Origin: Pseudoclavibacter sp. CFCC 11306 | Lineage (GTDB): Bacteria; Actinomycetota; Actinomycetes; Actinomycetales; Microbacteriaceae | DNA length: 64,000 nt | NCBI RefSeq assembly: GCF_008831235.1 | Contig: NZ_WBKF01000001.1 | Location: 1,112,529 to 1,176,528, forward strand | Reading direction: 5' to 3' | Part shown: one piece after another, positions 7,796 to 17,312 of the stretch | Layout of the letters: each line of letters starts with the position of its first letter | Numbering within the stretch: the first letter of the stretch is position 1 | Made by a program: the position numbers and the translations under genes | Notes under the pieces: model-generated | What the model saw: the letters and a program-made list of their open reading frames with translations, nothing else | Told to the model about the DNA's origin: nothing | Database searches by the model: none

Positions 7796-9403
7796 CTATC
7801 CCGGCAGCCCCACGATCAGGCTGAGTGCGAAGGTCACGACCAGGCCGATCAGTCCCACGATCGTCTGCACCACGGTGATCGTCTTGAACGTCTCGCCCAT
7901 GGTCATGCCGAACGACTCTTTCACCAGCCAGAAGCCAGCGTGATTCGCATAGTTGAAGAAGATCGAGCCCGAGCCGATGGCCACCACGAGCAGCGCCAGG
8001 TTGACGGTCGGGTCAGCCGCGGCGAGCGGTGCCACCAGACCGGACGCACCGACGATTCCCACGGTCGCCGAACCGGTCGACACCGAGAGCAGCGCGGCAA
8101 TCACCCACCCCAATACGACCGCCGACAGCGCCCAGTTCGACGCCATATGCATGATCGCGTCGCCCACTCCTGAGGCGATGAGCACCTTGTTGAAGGCTCC
8201 ACCGCCGGCGATGATCAGCAGGATGCCTGCGATCGGCTTCAGCGACGAACCGAGCCACTTGCGCAGCTGCTCTGGCTTTGTGCCTCGACCGTAGCCGAGC
8301 ATCACCAGTGCGACGAGCACCCCGATCAGCATCGCGACCACCGGGCTGCCGACGAAGCCGGCGACCTTGCCGGTCACAGAGTCGTTGCTCAGCAGCGTCG
8401 CAGTGAGCGTGCGAAACAGCATGAGCACCACAGGGATGAGCGTCGCAATGATCGCGACCACGAACGAGACCGGATGCTGTTCGGGCTGCGCGACCGGCGC
8501 ATCCGGATGATCTGTGGTGACGTTCGCCACGCCGCCCGCCTCACCATCGAGGCCTGCCGCACCACCGAGACGCGACACACCACCGGCCGCGTCACCAGTC
8601 GCACGTTTCGACGCGCTGGCTGACCCACCGGAATGTGCTGCGGGGGTCGGGGCTGCGGCGGTCGGAGCGGCGCCAGCCTGGACTGCGGCGGTCGGGGCTA
8701 CGGAGGTCTGGGCGGCGCCGGTGAACTGCTCGACGAGGGCGGCATCCGGGCGAATGTGCAGCCGAGGAGCGACGAACCGCGCGTAGACCGGACCGGCGAG
8801 GACCACAGCGGGCACAGCGGCGATGAGCCCGTAGATCATAGTGAGTCCGAGATCTGCGCCGATGGTCGAGATCGCGGTCAGCGGGCCGGGATGCGGCGGA
8901 ACCATTCCGTGCAGCGCAGACAGGGATGCAATGGCCGGGATGGCCACCCAGGCGAACCCCGAGCCTTTGAGCCGCCCGGCGCGCTCGATGCGCAGCGCGA
9001 TCGAGAACAGTAGCGGCAGCAGCATGACCAGTCCGACTTCGAAGAACATCGGAATGCCGATGACGAACGCTGCGATCGCCACGAGCCACGGAGCTGCGCG
9101 GCCGGTGTGCTCGCCGATCACGATCTGCGCGATGCGGTCGGTGGCACCCGAGTCAGAGAGCAGGCGACCGAGCATCGCGCCGAGGGCAACTACGAGCCCT
9201 ACGTTGCCGAAGGTGTTGCCTGCGCCGTCTTCGATCGCGTCGATCAGGTCACCGGTGCTGAGCCCCGATACGAGTCCGACGGCGACTGAGGTGATCAGCA
9301 GGGCAAGGAACGGGTGCATTCGCAGTTTGCTGGTGATGAGCGCGATCAGCATCAGCACGCCGCCGAGAGCGGTGCACAGCAGCAGGATGTCGTGGCCTGA
9401 CAT
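7796..9403 (-). CDS. GntP family gluconate/organic acid:H+ symporter
   Basis: A 535-aa polytopic membrane protein of the gluconate permease family. It starts SGHDILLLCTALGGVLMLIALI, has GIPMFFEVGLVML and HGMVPPHPGP in the N-terminal half, and ends in a hydrophobic C-terminal half with NYANHAGFWLVKE. Family members are about 440-450 aa; the surplus is a hydrophilic Ala/Gly/Thr/Pro-rich segment at about residues 226-308, between helices. GAGGAG precedes the ATG. Its substrate may be gluconate, another sugar acid or a related carboxylate. It is last on the minus strand after the inositol locus but 441 bp from mmsA, so it is probably transcribed on its own. Confidence 0.88.
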   Translation of the reverse strand: MSGHDILLLCTALGGVLMLIALITSKLRMHPFLALLITSVAVGLVSGLSTGDLIDAIEDGAGNTFGNVGLVVALGAMLGRLLSDSGATDRIAQIVIGEHTGRAAPWLVAIAAFVIGIPMFFEVGLVMLLPLLFSIALRIERAGRLKGSGFAWVAIPAIASLSALHGMVPPHPGPLTAISTIGADLGLTMIYGLIAAVPAVVLAGPVYARFVAPRLHIRPDAALVEQFTGAAQTSVAPTAAVQAGAAPTAAAPTPAAHSGGSASASKRATGDAAGGVSRLGGAAGLDGEAGGVANVTTDHPDAPVAQPEQHPVSFVVAIIATLIPVVLMLFRTLTATLLSNDSVTGKVAGFVGSPVVAMLIGVLVALVMLGYGRGTKPEQLRKWLGSSLKPIAGILLIIAGGGAFNKVLIASGVGDAIMHMASNWALSAVVLGWVIAALLSVSTGSATVGIVGASGLVAPLAAADPTVNLALLVVAIGSGSIFFNYANHAGFWLVKESFGMTMGETFKTITVVQTIVGLIGLVVTFALSLIVGLPG

Positions 9404-9844
9404 GTGTCTCCTCGTTGAGTCTGAAACCGGTGAACACGCACCGGCCAGTCACGAGGTCGTGCGGCCCACGGCCAAAGATACTCCCGTTTCTTCGCTCAGG
9501 GTAGGGGTCACGGCCGGTGCGCTCGGCGATCAGCGCGCGGACAGCATCCCTTCATATTCAGCACAGCAGACGGTTGCAGCAGCAGACGGTTGCTGCATGT
9601 GCACGGTTGCTGCATGTGCACGGTTCCGCCGAGATCACCTCGATCTGAGCAGAACCGTGCACATCTGGGCGGAACCGCGTACATCTGGGCAGAACAGAAA
9701 GCCCTCGCGGTCAAGGTGATCGACACCGGCAGAACCGCGTGCATCTGAGCAGAACCGTGCACATCTGGGCAGAACCATGCACGTCTGAGCGGAACCGCGT
9801 ACATCTCAGTAGAACCGCGTACAGACACCTGCCCCCGCCCCAAC
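9404..9844. other. Intergenic region between mmsA and the gntP-type gene
   Basis: This 441-bp gap holds no credible gene. The first 170 bases are upstream sequence of the gntP-type gene and must contain its promoter, though no good -35/-10 pair was recognised. The rest is the compound repeat array R2. Confidence 0.8.
9577..9833. repeat. 20-bp repeat array R2, compound and inverted relative to R1
   Basis: Reading on the plus strand, two or three units of CGGTTGC type (9577-9620) run into the inverted core CCGAGATCACCTCGATC (9628-9644). Reverse units containing GCAGAACCG or GCGGAACCG follow at 20-bp spacing (9645-9690). After a 40-bp interruption that contains a decayed second core (AAGGTGATCGACACCGG), five more reverse units run from about 9729 to 9825. 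The arms 9616-9626 and 9652-9662 are perfectly complementary. R1 and R2 therefore face each other in mirror image across the gntP-type gene. Confidence 0.9.
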
Positions 9845-11365
9845 TCAGTCGTTCTGCGGGAACCCCAGGTTGATCCCGCCGTGGCTCGGGTCAAGCCACC
9901 GCGACGTCACGGCCTTGGTCTGCGTGTAGAACCGCACGCCCTCGGCGCCATGTGCCTTGGTGTCGCCGAAGAGCGACTGCTTCCACCCGCCGAACGAGAA
10001 GGTCGCCACCGGCACCGGAATCGGCACGTTGATACCGATCATGCCGACCTGCACCTCGCGCTGGAAGCGCCGCGCCGCACCGCCGTCGTTGGTGAACACC
10101 GCCGTGCCGTTGCCGAAGGCTCCCGAGTTGATCAGCTCGATGCCCTCTTCGAACGATGACACCCGCACGATCGCCAGCACCGGCCCGAAGATCTCTTCGG
10201 TGTAGGCGCGCGAGGAGGTCGGCACTTTGTCGAGCAGCGTCGGTCCGAGCCAGAATCCGTTCGCATCGCCGTCAGGATTCACGTCGCGACCGTCCACCTC
10301 GACGACCGCGCCGTCACCCGCCGCGATGTCGATGTACGACGCCACCTTGTCGCGGTGTGCTTTGGTCACCAGCGGCCCCATGTCGCAGCCGCGTCTGCCG
10401 TCGCCGATGCGCAGCTTCGCAATGCGCTCCTTGATGCGGCTCACCACGTCGTCACCGACCGGGTCGACGGCGACCAGCACCGAGATCGCCATGCACCGCT
10501 CGCCGGCCGAGCCGAACCCGGCGTTGATGGCAGCATCCGCGACCAGGTCGAGGTCGGCGTCGGGCAGCACCAGCATGTGGTTCTTGGCCCCGCCGAGCGC
10601 CTGCACACGCTTGCCGTGCGCCGTGCCGGTCTCGTAGACATACTGCGCAATCGGCGTCGAGCCGACGAACGAGATCGCCTTCACGTCAGGGTGCGTGAGC
10701 AGGCCGTCGACCGACACCTTGTCACCGTGCAGCACGTTGAACACACCGTCGGGCAGGCCGGCCTCCTTCCACAGCTCGGCCATCCAGATCGACGCTGAGG
10801 GATCTTTCTCGCTCGGCTTCACCACGACCGTGTTGCCTGCCGCGATCGCGATCGGGAAGAACCACGACGGCACCATCGCGGGAAAGTTGAACGGGCTGAT
10901 GATGCCGACCACGCCGAGCGGCTCGCGAATCGAGTACACGTCGATGCCGGACGACACCTGGTCAGAGAACTCGCCCTTCAGGTGGTGCGCGAGGCCCGTG
11001 GCGAACTCCACGACCTCCTGCCCGCGGCTGATCTCGCCGAGGGCGTCGTCGATCACCTTGCCGTGCTCGCTGGTGATGATCTCGGCCAGTTCGCCCTTGC
11101 GCTCGTTCAGCAGCTCGCGAAAGCGAAAGAGCACGGCCTGCCGACGCGCAAGCGACAGCTGGCTCCAGGCGGGGAACGCCGTCTGCGCCGAAGCCACCGC
11201 AGCGTCGATCTCGGTCTGTGTGGCGAGCGGCACCTGCTTCGTCGCGACGCCCAGCGCGGGGTCGTAGACAGGAGACGTGCGCGCGCCGGGCTGCTCGACT
11301 GCGTGACCGTCGTACCAGTGCGGCACAGTGGGCAGGTCGGTGTGGGTCTCGGTCTGTGCATTCAT
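9845..11365 (-). CDS. mmsA: CoA-acylating methylmalonate/malonate semialdehyde dehydrogenase
   Basis: This 506-aa aldehyde dehydrogenase converts malonic semialdehyde to acetyl-CoA (last step of inositol catabolism, also called IolA) or methylmalonic semialdehyde to propionyl-CoA. Features are PFNFPAMVPSWFFPIAIAAGNT, ALGGAKNHMLVLPDAD and the catalytic Cys in GFGSAGERCMAIS. The replacement of the usual Glu-Leu-Gly-Gly segment by LGGAKNH is characteristic of the CoA-dependent class. The ATG at 11365 follows AAAGG; upstream in-frame codons lack a binding site. It lies 97 bp after a Gfo/Idh/MocA gene at the end of the ABC-iolG operon. Confidence 0.92.
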   Translation of the reverse strand: MNAQTETHTDLPTVPHWYDGHAVEQPGARTSPVYDPALGVATKQVPLATQTEIDAAVASAQTAFPAWSQLSLARRQAVLFRFRELLNERKGELAEIITSEHGKVIDDALGEISRGQEVVEFATGLAHHLKGEFSDQVSSGIDVYSIREPLGVVGIISPFNFPAMVPSWFFPIAIAAGNTVVVKPSEKDPSASIWMAELWKEAGLPDGVFNVLHGDKVSVDGLLTHPDVKAISFVGSTPIAQYVYETGTAHGKRVQALGGAKNHMLVLPDADLDLVADAAINAGFGSAGERCMAISVLVAVDPVGDDVVSRIKERIAKLRIGDGRRGCDMGPLVTKAHRDKVASYIDIAAGDGAVVEVDGRDVNPDGDANGFWLGPTLLDKVPTSSRAYTEEIFGPVLAIVRVSSFEEGIELINSGAFGNGTAVFTNDGGAARRFQREVQVGMIGINVPIPVPVATFSFGGWKQSLFGDTKAHGAEGVRFYTQTKAVTSRWLDPSHGGINLGFPQND

Positions 11366-11462
11366 CGGTGGATGCCTTTCTCTTTCGATCGTTGTGTGTC
11401 GGCTCGCGATGAACGAGCCAGGCGAAGACGTGCGATGTTGGTGTCGGGGTGGCGCTGAAAGC

Positions 11463-12536
11463 TCATGCGGATGCCGTGTCGAGGGTGCCTGCACGCAGCG
11501 GCAGGCCGGTGGCGCGGTACACCTCGTCGATCAGTCGCATCACCTCGCGCGAGCGGGCGATCTCGTCGCCGTCACGCTGATTCGCCGCATGCTCGGCACG
11601 CACCGTATCGAGCTGGTACGCGTAGGTGTGTCTCGTGCCCGCGTGCGTGATGTGCTCGCCGGCGTCATCGGTGATGATGACTCGGTCGTCGACCTCGGGC
11701 ATCAGAAAGCGAGGCACGCGCGCGGTGCCGCGCTCGCCGTGCACCGTGATGCTGAAGTCGAATCCGTCGCCATGCTCGCCGCCGCCCGCTTCGAGAACGT
11801 CGTCGGCCATGCTGGCCTCGATGTGCACCGGCAGCTCGCCGAATGAGAGCTCTGCCGTCACCCGTTGGTCGACCCTGGGGTCAAGTCTCCAGACGTCGGC
11901 GCTCGCACGCCGCACCCGTCCGTGTGCAAGCCCGTCGCTGTCGAGGCCCTGCCCGAGCGCCTCGGCCAGCCGCTGCGAGGCGTGCAGCGCGTAGCATCCG
12001 ACGTCCATGAGGGCGCCGCCTGCGAGATCGAAGCTCCAGCGTGGGTCGTCTTCGGCAGGCTCGGGCATGTGCATATGCACGTCGAGTCCGGTGATTCGTC
12101 CAAGACGACCTGCGCCGACCTGCGCCAGAAGGTCGCCGAAGAGCGGATGGAACCGATAGTGCCATGCTTCCCAGAGCCACCCGGAGGAGTCTCTGAGCAC
12201 CTCGGCCACCTGGTCGAACTCGTCGAGATTCGCGGCGAACGGCTTCTCGAGCAGCACGCTCTTGCCCGCTTTGAGTGCGCGAACGGCCCATTGCGCGTGC
12301 AAAGCGTTCGGCAGGCCGATGTAGACGAGATCGACGTCGGGCCGAGCGAGCAGCTCGTCATAGGTCGCAGCCACATCCTGCCACCCGTGCGTGTCTGCGT
12401 ACGCCCGCGCACGCTCCGGGTCGCGGGCGGCGACGGCGACCAGCGCATCCCCGGTCTCTTGGGCCGGATCGCTCACAGCGGTGACCGTGATCCGAGCCGC
12501 GCCGATCGACCCTATGCGCAGCGGCTTCGCGCTCAT
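11463..12536 (-). CDS. Gfo/Idh/MocA family oxidoreductase (third in locus)
   Basis: A 357-aa NAD(P)-dependent dehydrogenase. It has a Rossmann segment beginning RIGSIGAARIT, EKP at 97-99 with the catalytic Lys98, and a C-terminal part with GGALMDVGCYALH (Asp178, Tyr182). That motif is closer to dihydrodiol dehydrogenase/glucose-fructose oxidoreductase-like members than to classic IolG. The ATG at 12536 overlaps the preceding isomerase stop as ATGA, so translation is coupled. It may oxidise a different inositol isomer or a cyclitol derivative. The assignment stops at family level. Confidence 0.82.
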   Translation of the reverse strand: MSAKPLRIGSIGAARITVTAVSDPAQETGDALVAVAARDPERARAYADTHGWQDVAATYDELLARPDVDLVYIGLPNALHAQWAVRALKAGKSVLLEKPFAANLDEFDQVAEVLRDSSGWLWEAWHYRFHPLFGDLLAQVGAGRLGRITGLDVHMHMPEPAEDDPRWSFDLAGGALMDVGCYALHASQRLAEALGQGLDSDGLAHGRVRRASADVWRLDPRVDQRVTAELSFGELPVHIEASMADDVLEAGGGEHGDGFDFSITVHGERGTARVPRFLMPEVDDRVIITDDAGEHITHAGTRHTYAYQLDTVRAEHAANQRDGDEIARSREVMRLIDEVYRATGLPLRAGTLDTASA

Positions 12537-13411
12537 GGCCGGTCCAGGCTGCGCAGGAACTCGATGCTCTCGGCGACGTCGGCGACCGCTGCGTGAACGG
12601 CTTCGACGTCTGGCAGCACAGTGTCCTGCTCCATCGTGTACCACCCCTGATAGCCCTGGTCTTCGAGCGCGTGCACGATGTCGCCGATGCGTGCATCGCC
12701 CTGCCCGAGCGGCCGGTACATGCCCTGCACGACGGCCTCATAGTAGGTCAGATCGCCATCGCGCACCCGCTGCGCCATCGCGTTGTCGACGTCTTTGAGG
12801 TGCGTGTGGCGAATGCGGTCGCCATGCTCACGAGCCAGCTGCAGCGGGTCGGTGCCGCCGATGAACAGGTGCCCGGTGTCGAGAGTGAGCCCGATCGTCG
12901 ACCGTTCGAGCACACGCTCGACGTCGTCGCGGCTCTCGATCAGCGTGCCGACGTGCGGATGCAGCGTCGCCGTGATGCCGCGCGACTCGGCGGCCTCACG
13001 AGCGCGGTCGAGGTTCGCGAAGAAGACGTCCCATTGATCGTCGTCGAGCTGCACGCGCTCGTCATAGCCGTCTTCGCCGCTCACCGCACTGTAGATGACG
13101 GTGGTGGCACCGGCGGCGACGTACGCGTCGAGCTCGGCCTCGATCTCGGGCAGCGGGTCGTGGTCGGCTTTGTGCAGCACCAGCGGGAAGAACCCGCCGA
13201 CGGCCTTCAGCCCGCAGCCGCTCAGCACCTGAGCCCGCTCTGCGGGAGCCTGCGGCAGAAAGCCCTCGGGGCCGAACTCGGTCGCTGCGACGCCCAGACG
13301 GCGCATGTCGCCGAGCACTTGATCGGGGTTGAGCTGGTACCCCCAGTCGGGCACTTCGCACACTCCCCACGAGATCGGGGCTGCGGCGATGCGGTCGGTG
13401 ATGGTCGTCAT
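12533..13411 (-). CDS. iolE: IolE-like sugar phosphate isomerase/epimerase (inosose dehydratase)
   Basis: A 292-aa AP-endonuclease-2-type TIM barrel. It starts with AAPISWGVCEVPDWG, the beta-1 signature shared with 2-keto-myo-inositol dehydratases. Metal-site motifs include TLHPHVGT, LTLDTGHLFIGG and RHTHLKDVD, and the segment GWYTMEQD supplies the last acidic ligand. IolE dehydrates scyllo-inosose to the trihydroxycyclohexanedione used by IolD. It overlaps genes on both sides by four bases. A generic sugar isomerase is the alternative, but the context favours IolE. Confidence 0.8.
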   Translation of the reverse strand: MTTITDRIAAAPISWGVCEVPDWGYQLNPDQVLGDMRRLGVAATEFGPEGFLPQAPAERAQVLSGCGLKAVGGFFPLVLHKADHDPLPEIEAELDAYVAAGATTVIYSAVSGEDGYDERVQLDDDQWDVFFANLDRAREAAESRGITATLHPHVGTLIESRDDVERVLERSTIGLTLDTGHLFIGGTDPLQLAREHGDRIRHTHLKDVDNAMAQRVRDGDLTYYEAVVQGMYRPLGQGDARIGDIVHALEDQGYQGWYTMEQDTVLPDVEAVHAAVADVAESIEFLRSLDRP

Positions 13412-14439
13412 TCTGGGTCTCCTGATTCGGGGGATGCTGTGGTGGCAGTAGTGGGGACGGCCTGCCAGCCGCCGGTTTCGCGCGAGCGCAGCACCGCTTC
13501 GGTGAGCCGAGCCGCGACGAGCCCGTCAGAGCTGCCGGGGCCGGCGACGGGGTGCTCCGGAGTGTCGCGAATCGCGTTCGCCCAGTGCTGCAGTTCGATG
13601 CGATAGGCCTCGGCGAAACGGGGGCGCCAGTCTGCGGCGAGGTCATGCCGCACCCCGCCGCCACGACGCTGCACCGCGGTGACTGGTGTCGTGAGCTCGA
13701 GCGTTCCGAGCTCCCCCACCGTCTCGCAGCGCACTTCATAGCCGTAGACGGCGTTGGCCGTCACCTCGACGGTGACCAGTGCGCCGTTGCGCAGACGCAG
13801 CAGGGTCACCTGCGGGTCTGCGTAGTGCACCCTCGTCGATTCCCGCGCCGCGAGCCAGAGCACCTCGACCACGGGCGAGTCGAGCAGCCAGGGCATCACG
13901 TCGAGTTCGTGCACCAGTGAGTTCACGATGGTTGCGGTGGCGTCCCATCCCGCTGGCATCGACACGTTGCGGTGCACGGCGTGCGCGAGCAGGGCCGCCC
14001 CGATCTCGCCGGCGGCGATGCGTCGACGCAGGTCGGTGTATGACGGATCGAACCGTCGCATGAACCCCACCTGCACGAGGGGTCTTCCGGCCGCCTGCTC
14101 GGCTGCGACGATCGCCTCGCATTCGGCGACGGTCGGCGCCAGCGGCTTCTCGCAGAGCACCGGCAGCCCGGCGGCGATGGCCGCGAGCGTGAGCTCTGCA
14201 TGGGTGCGATCGGCGGATGCGATGATGACCCCGTCGAGAGTCTCGCCTGCGATGAGGTCGAGCGCGTCGCCGCTCGCAACGGCTCCGATGGGTTCGGCCA
14301 CCGCACGGGCGCGGTCGAGGTCGAGGTCGGCGACCGCGGCGATGCGTGCCCCGGACACTGATTCGGTGATGGTCTTCACGTGATCGGCGCCCATGACCCC
14401 GGTTCCGATCACGCCGATTCGTAGTTGCTGATCGCTCAT
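13408..14439 (-). CDS. Inositol 2-dehydrogenase-like Gfo/Idh/MocA oxidoreductase
   Basis: A 343-aa NAD-dependent dehydrogenase. It has GTGVMG at 12-17, CEKPLA with Lys98, and the active-site stretch NSLVHELD with His177 and Asp180, as in many actinobacterial IolG/inositol dehydrogenase paralogues. It probably oxidises the ring hydroxyl of myo- or another inositol to an inosose. It overlaps the SDR gene upstream and iolE downstream by ATGA. Two IolG-type genes within 2 kb suggest two inositol isomers or forward/reverse isomerisation through a shared ketone. Confidence 0.85.
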   Translation of the reverse strand: MSDQQLRIGVIGTGVMGADHVKTITESVSGARIAAVADLDLDRARAVAEPIGAVASGDALDLIAGETLDGVIIASADRTHAELTLAAIAAGLPVLCEKPLAPTVAECEAIVAAEQAAGRPLVQVGFMRRFDPSYTDLRRRIAAGEIGAALLAHAVHRNVSMPAGWDATATIVNSLVHELDVMPWLLDSPVVEVLWLAARESTRVHYADPQVTLLRLRNGALVTVEVTANAVYGYEVRCETVGELGTLELTTPVTAVQRRGGGVRHDLAADWRPRFAEAYRIELQHWANAIRDTPEHPVAGPGSSDGLVAARLTEAVLRSRETGGWQAVPTTATTASPESGDPE

Positions 14440-15218
14440 TCGTAGCCTCCGATGACATTCTGATCCCAGTCGATGACCGACCCGGTCACGACCCCGCTGC
14501 GTTCGCTCAGCAGAAACACGATCGCATCTGCGATCTCGTCCGGCTGGCCGAGACGACCCATCGGCTGCGCGGCTGCGGCACTCTTCTGCCAGCCCTCCTC
14601 ACCACCGTGAAAGGCGCGCTGAATGGCGTCTTCGCCCGGAGTCTGCGCCCAGCCGATGTTCAGCCCGTTGATGCGAATGCGGTCGAACCGATGCGCGAAC
14701 GCAGCGTTCTTCGTCGCCGCAGCCAGACCGCCCTTCGAAGCCACGTACGGCGCGAGATAGGGCTGCCCCGCGTGGCTCGAGATCGAGATCACGTTCACGA
14801 TCGTGCCTGGTTCGCCACGGCGACGCAGGTCGTCGATGGTGCGGGCCATCGCGAAGAACGGTGAGGCGAGGTTGAGCTGCAGATGCTGCTGCAGCAGCTC
14901 GTGTGTGGTGTCAGTGATCGTGCCGCGGGTGGTGAGCCCGGCTGCGTTCACCAGACTGTCGATCCGGCCCCAGCGTTCGATGGTCTCGGCCACCGAGCGC
15001 TCGGCTTCGCCCGGCTGCAGCAGATCTGCCGCAATCATCAGCGCCTCCGCGCCATGCCGTTCGATCTCGTCCAGCACTGGTTTTGCCTTCTCAGCGTGGC
15101 GGCCCACGATGGCGACCCCACGCGCTCCTTCGCGAGCGGCTGCCACGGCGGTCGCACCGCCGATGCCCTGTGTGCCGCCGGTGACGAGGACGACTCTGTC
15201 TTGCAGCAGATTCTTCAT
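14436..15218 (-). CDS. SDR family oxidoreductase
   Basis: A 260-aa short-chain dehydrogenase. Cofactor motif TGGTQGIGG lies near residue 14, NAAG near 91, and the catalytic Ser in VISISSHAG with the YVASK Tyr/Lys pair about residues 158-162. The C-terminus GSVIDWDQNVIGGYE is typical of classical SDRs acting on sugars or polyols. It sits between two inositol dehydrogenases with four-base overlaps on each side, so it should act on the same substrate pool. Epimerisation through a ketone intermediate is an attractive guess only. Confidence 0.85.
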   Translation of the reverse strand: MKNLLQDRVVLVTGGTQGIGGATAVAAAREGARGVAIVGRHAEKAKPVLDEIERHGAEALMIAADLLQPGEAERSVAETIERWGRIDSLVNAAGLTTRGTITDTTHELLQQHLQLNLASPFFAMARTIDDLRRRGEPGTIVNVISISSHAGQPYLAPYVASKGGLAAATKNAAFAHRFDRIRINGLNIGWAQTPGEDAIQRAFHGGEEGWQKSAAAAQPMGRLGQPDEIADAIVFLLSERSGVVTGSVIDWDQNVIGGYE

Positions 15219-16303
15219 ACGTGTGCCTCTCTGATGGGTGCGCCGCTGTGAGCAGAGACCGCGTCGACCTCGCTGAGCGGCACCACGCGCCCCTCTTCGC
15301 AGCTGCGTCGGGCAGCGACCGCGAGCGCGAGCGCCTGGCGTCCGTCGTCGAAGCCGGGCGAGAACGGCAGTCCCTCGCGTGCTGCGGTGACGAAGCTCTG
15401 CAGCTCGGCACGGTAGGCGGCCTCATACCGAGTCAGAAAGAACTCCTCCCACACCGCGCCTTGGTCGGTGCCCGCTGCAGTGTCGAGGCGCACCCGTGAG
15501 GTGCGATGGTTCTCGACCCGAAGCGTGCCGTCTTGGCCGAAGACCTCGATGCGCTGGTCGTAGCCCGAGGCGCTGTGTCTCGAGTTCACGATCAGCACCT
15601 GCACGCCGCTGGCCGAGGTGAGTGTGGTCATCGCCGTATCCAGGTCGCCGACTGCACGAGCCCCGGAGTCGAAGAGCGCACCGCCAGATGCACTGACCGA
15701 GACGATCTCACCGACCAGATTCCTGGCCATGTCGAAGTCATGGATCGTCATGTCGCGAAAGATGCCTCCCGAAACCGCCAAGTACTCCTGCGGCGGCGGC
15801 GCAGGGTCGCGACTGGTGATCACGACCTGTTCGATGCGACCGATCTCTCCGGCTTCGGCACCACCCATGCGGCGCCGGAGCTCGGCGAAGTCGGGGTCGA
15901 AGCGTCGGTTGAACCCGACCATCACACGGGCCGCAGCCGGGCCCAGGCGGCGCGCAGCGGCATCCACCGCAGCCAAATCGAGATGCAGCGGCTTCTCGCA
16001 GAGCACACGGCGACCGGTCTCGACCACACGCTCGATGAACTCCAGGTGCGTCGGCGTCGGCGTGCCGACCACGACGGCGTCGACACCGTCGTCGGCCAGC
16101 ACCTCTTCGAGAGTGCCCGCGGCACGAGCGCCGTTCGCCGCAGCGACCCGCTCGGCCGCGGCGGGCACGGCATCCTGCACCCACCGCAGCTCGATGTCGG
16201 GCAGTGCCGCCGCGGCTGCGGCGTGCACCTGACCGATGCGGCCGGCCCCGAGCACGGCCAGGCCGAGCGGCCGGCCCTGCTCGACGGCTCGGGCCTCACC
16301 CAT
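15215..16303 (-). CDS. iolG: myo-Inositol 2-dehydrogenase
   Basis: A 362-aa Gfo/Idh/MocA enzyme that oxidises myo-inositol to scyllo-inosose with NAD+. GAGRIG is at 19-24, the catalytic Lys104 in CEKPLH, and the signature [11 protein letters not shown] followed by [16 protein letters not shown] (Asp184, His188, Asp191) is that of true inositol 2-dehydrogenases. The start overlaps the ABC ATPase gene by eight bases. This is the best-supported iolG of the four homologues in the window. Confidence 0.92.
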   Translation of the reverse strand: MGEARAVEQGRPLGLAVLGAGRIGQVHAAAAAALPDIELRWVQDAVPAAAERVAAANGARAAGTLEEVLADDGVDAVVVGTPTPTHLEFIERVVETGRRVLCEKPLHLDLAAVDAAARRLGPAAARVMVGFNRRFDPDFAELRRRMGGAEAGEIGRIEQVVITSRDPAPPPQEYLAVSGGIFRDMTIHDFDMARNLVGEIVSVSASGGALFDSGARAVGDLDTAMTTLTSASGVQVLIVNSRHSASGYDQRIEVFGQDGTLRVENHRTSRVRLDTAAGTDQGAVWEEFFLTRYEAAYRAELQSFVTAAREGLPFSPGFDDGRQALALAVAARRSCEEGRVVPLSEVDAVSAHSGAPIREAHV

Positions 16304-17312
16304 GACGACCGCCTTCTGCGCCGTGGCCGTGCTTGGCCGCAGCGGCCTGCGACTCGTCGATGATCGTCGTCGGGCGGGTCACGGTGAGATGCGGCACGTC
16401 GACCGTCGAGTCCTCTTCGATGTCGTCGCGAATCGTGCGCAGCACACCGGTGTCGGTGTCGGTCTGCGCCAGCTCGTGCACCAGCTCTTCGAGCTCGGCA
16501 CCGCCGGCCATCATGCTGGTCAGCTCGTCGAGGGTGACCTCGTTCTTGCGGTAGTAGCCGATGCTGCGGCCGCGCTTGAGCAGCAGGAACCGGTCGCCGA
16601 CCGGGTAGGCGTGGTGCGGGTTGTGCGTGATGAAGATCACACCGAGCCCGCGCTCACGCGCCTGGATGATGTAGCGCAGCACCACACCCGACTGCTTGAC
16701 GCCCAGGGCGGCCGTCGGCTCGTCGAGAATGAGCACCTTCGCACCGAAGTGCACGGCGCGGGCGATCGCGACGCACTGACGCTCGCCGCCCGAGAGCGTG
16801 CCGATCGGCTGGTCGACGTCACGCAGGTCGATGCCCATGTCGAGCAGCTCCTGCTTCGTCGTGCGCCTCATGAGGTCGACGTCGAGGCGGCGGAACGGCC
16901 CCCACCCCTTCGTGACCTCCGACCCGAGGAAGAAGTTGCGCCACACCGGCATGAGCGGCGCGACGGCCAGATCCTGGTAGACCGTGGCGATGCCGAGATC
17001 GAGCGCCTGGCGCGGTGACGCCAGGTGCACCGGGTCGCCTTCGACCGAGAAGACGCCGTCGTCGTGCTTGTGGAGCCCGGCGATGATCTTGATCAGCGTC
17101 GATTTGCCTGCGCCGTTGTCTCCCAGCACGCAGGTCACCTCGCCGGCGCCGACTTCGAGGTCGATGCCCTGCAGCGCGATGATGTTGCCATAGCGTTTGC
17201 CGACGTCTTCGAGCTTCACGAGCGGCGTGTTCCCGCCCGCCTGTGTGCGCGTGCCTGCCGCGGATGCCGTGGTCGCCGTGGTCGGGGCCGTGGTGGTTGC
17301 GGTCGTGTTCAT
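16296..17312 (-). CDS. Sugar/cyclitol ABC importer, ATP-binding protein
   Basis: A 338-aa single-domain ATPase. It has Walker [10 protein letters not shown] at 64-72, signature LSGGERQ at 173-179, Walker B ILDEPT at 195-200 and a switch His at about 230. This is the FrcA-like type with one ATPase domain; the C-terminal 70 residues are a hydrophilic tail of uncertain use. An N-terminal 28 residues rich in Thr/Ala precede the domain. ATG at 17312 has GGAGGAAAG upstream and overlaps the permease stop by four bases. With the permease and binding protein it forms a complete importer, presumably for inositol. Confidence 0.9.
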   Translation of the reverse strand: MNTTATTTAPTTATTASAAGTRTQAGGNTPLVKLEDVGKRYGNIIALQGIDLEVGAGEVTCVLGDNGAGKSTLIKIIAGLHKHDDGVFSVEGDPVHLASPRQALDLGIATVYQDLAVAPLMPVWRNFFLGSEVTKGWGPFRRLDVDLMRRTTKQELLDMGIDLRDVDQPIGTLSGGERQCVAIARAVHFGAKVLILDEPTAALGVKQSGVVLRYIIQARERGLGVIFITHNPHHAYPVGDRFLLLKRGRSIGYYRKNEVTLDELTSMMAGGAELEELVHELAQTDTDTGVLRTIRDDIEEDSTVDVPHLTVTRPTTIIDESQAAAAKHGHGAEGGRHG

